A stretch of 64,000 bases of DNA from Treponema primitia ZAS-1 (GTDB taxonomy: Bacteria; Spirochaetota; Spirochaetia; Treponematales; Breznakiellaceae). The stretch covers positions 34,642-98,641 of the forward strand of contig NZ_AEEA01000029.1 of NCBI RefSeq assembly GCF_000297095.1. The letters are read 5' to 3'. The notes below the pieces were generated by a model. That model did no database searches and was not told the origin of the DNA. It saw nothing but the letters and a program-made list of their open reading frames with translations. The translations under genes were made by a program, and so were the position numbers. Positions 59,416 through 64,000 of this stretch are shown here, in pieces (the first letter of the stretch is position 1; each line of letters opens with the position of its first letter).

Positions 59416-60183
59416 ATGATGAGTGATGATTCTGACAATAAAAACTATTGGGCCGCAGAAGTCCGTATTCTTAAAAAAGAGAAGCTGAAAAACTTCTTCA
59501 GGAATATTTTTGCAAAACCCCAGATAAAAAACAAGTGGAATGAACATGCTCAAAAAAATAATAAAATTTTCAAAACCCATCTAATAGAAATGAGCGAAAC
59601 TTCAAAAGTAGACTTGGAGGCAATTTATAGGGACTACCTTACTGGTACCATAGATTTAGCAAGCGCACAAAAGAAGGTTTTGCTTATTGAGTATGATTTT
59701 GTGATCCTCCTCCGCGACTATATTGAAATAGAACCGGTTAATGAGTTTCAAATAGAAGATAAGCGTTTTACGGATGCCCTTATTACGGGTACCAGGGACA
59801 CTATTGATTTTCACAAACACAAACTGCATATAGATGAAAGCGCTGAATGCAAAGTTATTGCTCCCGAAAGTACTAAAGATTCTGAAACAAAGTTCGCTGG
59901 GCAAGCAGCACTTTCAAATGTAAAAACCGAAAAAATACCCACAGAAATACCGGCTGTTATAATGGACTTAATTAAGAATAGCGGCATGGTAGAAGCTGAA
60001 CGGGATATTAAGGGGCGATTCCACCCAAAAGGAACCTATAAAGATACGGCTATCATTGGATGGATTATTGATCATTCAAAAAACCAAAAAAATCTAACGG
60101 CTACTCTCTATGCCCAATACATTTATACAAGAATCAGTCAAGGCACTCTTGAAAAATATATAAGTACTGCCAGAAATTTGTAG
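59416..60183 (+). CDS. Hypothetical protein of the integrated element
   Basis: 255 residues from ATG 59416 (or the adjacent ATG 59419), with GGGAGG upstream. It is charged and mostly helical. The C-terminal part (GWIIDHSKNQKNLTATLYAQYIYTRI) resembles uncharacterised proteins near phage or plasmid replication genes in Bacteroidetes-like elements. No catalytic motif seen. AT-rich codon use differs from the housekeeping genes. It precedes the repeats and the excisionase-like gene. Confidence 0.6.
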   Translation: MMSDDSDNKNYWAAEVRILKKEKLKNFFRNIFAKPQIKNKWNEHAQKNNKIFKTHLIEMSETSKVDLEAIYRDYLTGTIDLASAQKKVLLIEYDFVILLRDYIEIEPVNEFQIEDKRFTDALITGTRDTIDFHKHKLHIDESAECKVIAPESTKDSETKFAGQAALSNVKTEKIPTEIPAVIMDLIKNSGMVEAERDIKGRFHPKGTYKDTAIIGWIIDHSKNQKNLTATLYAQYIYTRISQGTLEKYISTARNL

Positions 60184-60192
60184 TTTTCACAA

Positions 60193-60220
60193 AATCGGAA
60201 TGAAATCGGCATAGAATCGG
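60193..60220. repeat. Three AATCGG repeats in 11-bp phase (iteron-like)
   Basis: AATCGG at 60193, 60204 and 60215, exactly 11 bases apart, so on one face of the helix, 94 bases before the HTH gene. Candidate binding site for an element-encoded replication, excision or repressor protein. Confidence 0.5.
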
Positions 60221-60261
60221 AAAACGGGAACATAAGAATAGTCAAGAATAGACCCATGAAG

Positions 60262-60290
60262 AGCCGCAGCGCATAGCTATGCGGCGCTTC
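60262..60290. repeat. Hairpin before the excisionase-like gene
   Basis: GCCGC...GCGGC with core GCATAGCTATGC; a dyad that could be an operator or a transcription pause. Confidence 0.4.
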
Positions 60291-60313
60291 AAAAAACTTT
60301 GTTGGAGGTTTTT

Positions 60314-60514
60314 ATGGCGGTCTATTCAAAACAGGAGACGGCGAAACTACTCGGAATCGCGCCGGTCACCCTTGACCGGCTCAGGCGGCGGAAAAGCATT
60401 TCCTTTCGGAAAGTCGGCTCCCGTGTACTCTTTACCCAGGCGGACATTGATCAGTTCCTTGAGCAGAGCCTGGTCCCTTCTGCACGGGAGGTAACACCTT
60501 GCGAACGGAAGTAA
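60314..60514 (+). CDS. Excisionase-like helix-turn-helix protein
   Basis: 66 residues from ATG 60314 (GGAGG upstream). YSKQETAKLLGIAPVTLDRL is a MerR/HTH_17-type recognition helix pair, and ISFRKVGSRVLFTQADIDQF is the wing seen in excisionases and small DNA-binding proteins of mobile elements. It probably binds next to the element ends or its own control region and starts the short gene train that follows. Confidence 0.78.
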   Translation: MAVYSKQETAKLLGIAPVTLDRLRRRKSISFRKVGSRVLFTQADIDQFLEQSLVPSAREVTPCERK

Positions 60515-60687
60515 TACCCAGCGCCGAAACCCTGTTTGACCAAATCAAAACGGACATCACCAAGGAGCTTGCAGCAATCCCGTCTCATGGGAAAATTTGC
60601 TTTGAGCTGACCTTCCGGGATTATTACTTGCAACGGCTCCTGACCACGCGGGAAGTGAGCCATCTCTATGAAGGGGGTAAAAAATGA
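60499..60687 (+). CDS. Small hypothetical protein of the element
   Basis: 62 residues from TTG 60499, with GGAGG 6 bases upstream, overlapping the HTH gene by 16 bases. Sequence (SAETLFDQIKTDITKELAAI, FELTFRDYYLQRLLTTREVS) is helical, unrecognised. The next gene starts at its stop (ATGA). Confidence 0.5.
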   Translation: MRTEVIPSAETLFDQIKTDITKELAAIPSHGKICFELTFRDYYLQRLLTTREVSHLYEGGKK

Positions 60688-60956
60688 ACATTGAGTACGC
60701 AATTAAATTTCGTTGCCAAGATTGTGGGGAGAGACATTGTGTTTATATCCGTTGCCCATTATACCAGATGGGAAATCATGACTGTACTGGTAATCGCACC
60801 GAGGCAATTCTCAAGTATTGCAAGTGGTGCATGAATGGGCATCCAATCACTGAATGTTCGGAACCGCTCTGCTCAATTTGGGAGTTCCGGAAGAAAACAA
60901 AAGGAGATTTGCATGTGGACTTTCTACCGCCCGATCCCAAACGGAGGATACTATGA
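60684..60956 (+). CDS. Cys-rich small protein, probable zinc-binding
   Basis: 90 residues with nine cysteines: C11-x2-C14, C19, C24, C34, C46-x2-C49, C58 and C63, with His at 18 and 53. This spacing suggests two zinc knuckles. No family recognised. It is coupled to both neighbours by 4-base ATGA overlaps, so it belongs to the element's operon rather than being a chance frame. Confidence 0.6.
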   Translation: MNIEYAIKFRCQDCGERHCVYIRCPLYQMGNHDCTGNRTEAILKYCKWCMNGHPITECSEPLCSIWEFRKKTKGDLHVDFLPPDPKRRIL

Positions 60957-61288
60957 GATTTGCCAATCCAACGGAAAAACATCGTTTCAAAACGCGGAAG
61001 GAAAGAAAGATTTTATCCGGGTTTCTCAAAGACGAAACGATCATGGCCCAGACGCTTATGAATATGTTCAGGCAAAAGCATATTGAACCGCCTGATGACG
61101 TATACCGGGGGCTGGCGTACTTCGTCAATGAAGAGTGGGCAATAAAAGCCGGGAGTCTCTGCCTTTTATACGAAACGAAAAAGCGGATTCAGGCTGAAAT
61201 GCCCCCGGTTACCAAAGAAAACGCCATTGATCAGGTATATTACGTTTTCAAGATGTATAACGCCATACTGGCGAAGGAAGGGTTTTAA
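60953..61288 (+). CDS. Hypothetical protein preceding the primase
   Basis: 111 residues from ATG 60953 (ATGA overlap). Basic N-terminus (MRFANPTEKHRFKTRKERKIL) then a helical body. Its TAA stop shares a base with the ATG of the primase. Small genes at this place in P4-like elements may assist replication; nothing in the sequence proves it. Confidence 0.55.
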   Translation: MRFANPTEKHRFKTRKERKILSGFLKDETIMAQTLMNMFRQKHIEPPDDVYRGLAYFVNEEWAIKAGSLCLLYETKKRIQAEMPPVTKENAIDQVYYVFKMYNAILAKEGF

Positions 61289-62727
61289 TGGGTTCCGATA
61301 TCGATAATACGCGGTCAAGTACCGCCGAATTTCATGAGAAACGGCATATTCAGGAGAAGGACAACGAATTGTTCCGGGTCCACATGCTCAAACAGGGTTT
61401 GTACCAATTCACCGATGCGACCAATGCGGAACGGCTAAAGAAAAAGTACGGTACTGATATCCGCTATGTCCCGAAATGGAAAACCTGGCTGGTCTGGAAT
61501 GGGTGCTATTGGCAGGAAGATCCGGGCGCCCTGATCCATGCCAAAGGGCTGGATATGATCCGTTCGATTTACGATGAAATTCTTGAAACCGATGATTTCC
61601 ACGAAAAGGAAACCATCGAAAAAGCAGCCATTCAAAGTGAATCTATGCGGCGGCGGGATGCCTTGATAAAAGCGGCCAGCCTCCATCCTGATCTAACCAT
61701 TACGTTTGATGAGCTTGATACTGACCCTTTTTTGCTTAATGTGAAGAACGGAACTATCAACGTAACGACCGGAGAGTTTCGGGAACATCGGCGGGAAGAT
61801 TACATCACCAAGATGTCAAACTTTACCTATGACCCGGCGGCGGAATGTCCGCTCTGGGAGAAGTTTATCCGTGAAATCATGAATTACAACGGCGAACTGG
61901 TTACCTTTCTACAGACCGCCCTTGGCTGGGGCATCACGGGTGATACCACTGAACAAGTCATGTTCATCCTTATCGGCAACGGCGCAAATGGCAAGAGTAC
62001 CTGCATCAATGTTATTATGCATGCCCTGGGGGATTATGCGACTTCTACGCAGACTGAAACCTTTATGCGGAAGCAGAGCGATACTAACAGCAATGATCTG
62101 GCCCGTTTGCGGGGTATGCACTTTGTAACCACCACCGAAGCGGAACAGGGGCGGAAACTGTCGGAATCCTTGATAAAGCAGATCACCGGGAATGACCGTA
62201 TGACTGCCCGTTTTCTGTATAGCGAGTATTTCACCTTTTTGCCGACTTTCAAGATATTCATGGCCACAAACCATAAGCCGACGATTAGCGGAACCGACCA
62301 TGGGATTTGGCGGCGGATCAGGATCATCCCCTTCAATACGACCATTGCGGAAGAAAACCGGGATTTGAATTTAGGGGACAAGCTCATGGCCGAATCGTCG
62401 GGAATTTTGAACTGGCTTATCAAAGGCGCTATGCGGTGGAAGGCTGAACGGCTGAGTTTACCGCCGGAAGTTAAAAGCGCAACCGATGAATACCGGGAGG
62501 AAATGGACATTATCGGCAGCTTTATCAAGGATCGCTGTGAGCAGAAGCTGGGGGCCGAGATACGGGCGCGGGAGCTGTTCAAATGTTACCAGGACTGGTG
62601 CGAAGAGAATAATGAACATGGATGCACTGAAAAGTTCTTTGGGCTGCGCTTGAAAGAACTGGGGATTGGACAGAAACGGCTCAGCGATGCGCGGCGGTGG
62701 GTTAATATTATGATCAAGGAATCATAG
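61288..62727 (+). CDS. P4/D5-family primase-helicase (superfamily 3)
   Basis: 479 residues. The N-terminal D5_N-like region (WKTWLVWNGCYWQED, FLLNVKNGTINV) leads to the SF3 helicase: Walker A GNGANGKST (about 231-239), acidic B' segment TTTEAEQGRKLSES, and motif C IFMATNHKP (about 323-331). The C-terminal DUF/winged tail has ATDEYREEMDIIGSFI. Enzymes of this group start replication of satellite phages and integrative plasmids. The primase palm is not evident at this length, so it may be a helicase only. It is last in the element operon; its replication origin may be the repeats at 60193. Confidence 0.85.
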   Translation: MGSDIDNTRSSTAEFHEKRHIQEKDNELFRVHMLKQGLYQFTDATNAERLKKKYGTDIRYVPKWKTWLVWNGCYWQEDPGALIHAKGLDMIRSIYDEILETDDFHEKETIEKAAIQSESMRRRDALIKAASLHPDLTITFDELDTDPFLLNVKNGTINVTTGEFREHRREDYITKMSNFTYDPAAECPLWEKFIREIMNYNGELVTFLQTALGWGITGDTTEQVMFILIGNGANGKSTCINVIMHALGDYATSTQTETFMRKQSDTNSNDLARLRGMHFVTTTEAEQGRKLSESLIKQITGNDRMTARFLYSEYFTFLPTFKIFMATNHKPTISGTDHGIWRRIRIIPFNTTIAEENRDLNLGDKLMAESSGILNWLIKGAMRWKAERLSLPPEVKSATDEYREEMDIIGSFIKDRCEQKLGAEIRARELFKCYQDWCEENNEHGCTEKFFGLRLKELGIGQKRLSDARRWVNIMIKES

Positions 62728-63340
62728 TAGTAACGCTGAGTTAGCGGCTTGATAAGTTATCGAAATAAAGACACTTATTGAGTTCTTCGTATAGCATTTT
62801 TAAGTAGGCCCACTCAGGGTATCAAATCTTCCGGGTTTCCCCGTGCCCCTTTCCGTGGGTGGTCAACAAAGCATGTATTCTTTTTTTCGTATAGGCTGTG
62901 TTTATCTTTGACGGTCTGTAATGGTCTTGAATGATACATTTTCCGACGTTTTGAAACGAGGCTGCATTGGAAAACCAGATAACTAGCAAATGCTGACAAA
63001 TTTTTGGGGACGCGTGCTCTCCCCTCATCAAAAAAATATCAAACAGTGATTTATAAAGACCTTTGGTTCATATTCTCTTATCTTTTTTAGTGTAGTATTT
63101 TTCTTTTAGTGTAGCATAAGTAGCATTAAAAAAGAGTATAGAAATGAGGAATAGCTAATGGGGACTTTTCGAAAATTCGATTTTCTCTGCACTAACCATA
63201 CACTGGGAAATTTATCGAGAAATATTTTGAGGGATGGCGGTATGTTGGCTTCATTAGAAGAACTCGCCTTTCGGCGAGGATGGCTCTCGCAGAGAGGGCG
63301 TGTTGCCCAGCGGTGGCGGCGCTGTTCGGGAACTCGGCCA
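62728..63340. other. Intergenic region after the primase, no gene seen
   Basis: Two overlapping minus-strand frames (62814-63031) lack ribosome sites and family likeness and are treated as chance. AT-rich at the start, becoming GC-rich with dyads (CGCCTTTCGGCGAGG near 63268) toward the repeat. Confidence 0.5.
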
Positions 63341-63690
63341 GCCGCCCCGAAGGGGTGACAGTTCTTAGCAGTGATGGTAACGGTATGCAAAGATGAGGAC
63401 CAGGCCAGCCTCCCGTAAGGTGGCTGATTTTACGGAAGAAGTGGGCAGAGCCTCTTGATGGATGTTGGTTTTCGCTGTTGGTTCATGCCGCCTGCCCGAA
63501 GGGGTGGCGGTCTTTGCCAGTGATAGTAACGGTATGCGAAAATGAGGAATCGGCCAGCCTCCCGTAGGGTGGCTGGTTTACGGAAGAAGCAGGCAGAGCC
63601 TCTTGATGGCATGATGGTTTTCGCTGAAGGATCATGCCGCCTACCCGAAGGGGTGGCGGTCTTTGGCGATAGATGTAACGGTTTGCGGGG
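63341..63690. repeat. 149-bp tandem repeat, about 2.3 copies
   Basis: The anchor GAAGGGGTG recurs at 63349, 63498 and 63647, exactly 149 bases apart. Copies share GTAACGGTATGC, CGGCCAGCCTCCCGTAGGGTGGCTG-type and GGCAGAGCCTCTTGATGG segments. Each copy contains two hairpins: CCGCC..CCC-GAA-GGG..GGCGG and CCAGCC..CCC-GTA-GGG..GGCTGG. As 149 is not a multiple of three, a repeat-containing protein is unlikely. Confidence 0.75.
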
Positions 63691-64000
63691 AGTGGGCTTT
63701 CAGCAGCGGTGGAGATTACGTCTTACATCAGCCGGGAGATGAAGTTCGCTAGGTTTCATGGAAAGACAAAAATCCGGGTGGGCATAGTACGCCCATCTGT
63801 GGTGGTGTATGGGCGGGGCGGCAGGACGCCGCCTGTGAGAAAAAAACAGTGGCATGGATGCCGGTGTTTTTTTACTTTTCGGTCCACGGCTACGGCCGTG
63901 GGCTGCTCCTCCCCCTTTGAGCCGTTGAGGGACGGGTTTGCGACCGGAACGGAGCGCAGCGGAGTGGAGAGAGTAAACCCCTCCTATTTTCTCTTTTAGA
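63691..64000. other. GC-rich hairpin-laden non-coding region at the right edge
   Basis: It contains GGCGGC-AGGAC-GCCGCC (about 63818-63834), GGCAT-GGATGCC inside A/T runs (about 63852-63865) and CCACGGC-TAC-GGCCGTGG (about 63885-63902). A chance plus-strand frame covers it; no family or ribosome site supports it. Confidence 0.4.

Noticed and set aside
62814..63031. Two overlapping minus-strand frames after the primase
   Set aside because: They lack ribosome sites and cannot both be real; neither resembles a known family.
63130..63760. Diversity-generating retroelement variable region or CRISPR array
   Set aside because: There is no reverse transcriptase, no C-type-lectin reading frame, and the 149-bp period without short constant repeats and unique spacers does not fit CRISPR.
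63542..63999. Plus-strand frames at the right end as genes
   Set aside because: The first runs through the 149-bp repeat, which shifts frame every copy; the second is a GC-rich chance frame crossing hairpins, with no ribosome site.

Overview
The window looks like a chromosomal segment of a host-associated Treponema (spirochete), most like the termite-gut group. This is inferred from FlaB-type flagellins, the flaB-flaB-flaG-fliD-PilZ-tsaE-tsaB and flgN-flgK-flgL-fliW-csrA gene orders, treponeme-type outer-membrane barrels and dense use of overlapping starts and stops. No rRNA gene is present, so the species is not proven.

Layout. 1-14.4 kb is a cell-surface polymer locus. It has a left-edge fragment of a phosphatase/sulfatase-superfamily enzyme, a truncated GT2, a GT8-like and an exostosin-like glycosyltransferase, two large Wzi-like barrels, and a minus-strand operon (GT4, a YidC-like domain fused to a sulfatase/LtaS-like domain, and a TagB/TagF-like glycerophosphotransferase). 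Diverging from that operon are a CDP-alcohol phosphatidyltransferase homologue lacking its last catalytic Asp and a WbaP-type initiating sugar-phosphate transferase. The fused gene carries a one-base frameshift in a 5-base homopolymer.

14.4-31 kb is housekeeping: tRNA-Gly, a MutY-like glycosylase without Fe-S cysteines, cytidylate-kinase-like protein, YicC, MurC, an RluA-type pseudouridine synthase, tRNA-Glu, a tandem HD-GYP protein, chorismate mutase, envelope proteins, a RarA fusion, and a FIST sensor paired with a hybrid histidine kinase.

31-44.7 kb is motility: two flagellins behind a sigma-28-like promoter, FlaG, FliD, PilZ, TsaE/TsaB, HD-GYP, CsrA, FliW, FlgL, FlgK and FlgN. CsrA, FliW and flagellin together form a known partner-switch circuit.

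44.8-54.6 kb is accessory metabolism. After tRNA-His and tRNA-Arg comes a three-gene M20-amidohydrolase/membrane-protein module flanked by a duplicated 3' half of tRNA-Arg. A minus-strand hydantoin/pyrimidine-type cluster follows: PucR regulator, CodB-like permease, racemase, DUF917 and HyuA.

54.6-64 kb is mobile and decayed DNA: an AAA-ATPase/PD-(D/E)XK protein, several broken genes, an integrase stub beside a 3' fragment of tRNA-Tyr, then a compact gene train (excisionase-like HTH, small proteins, P4/D5-type primase-helicase) preceded by 11-bp-phased repeats, and finally a non-coding stretch with a 149-bp tandem repeat.
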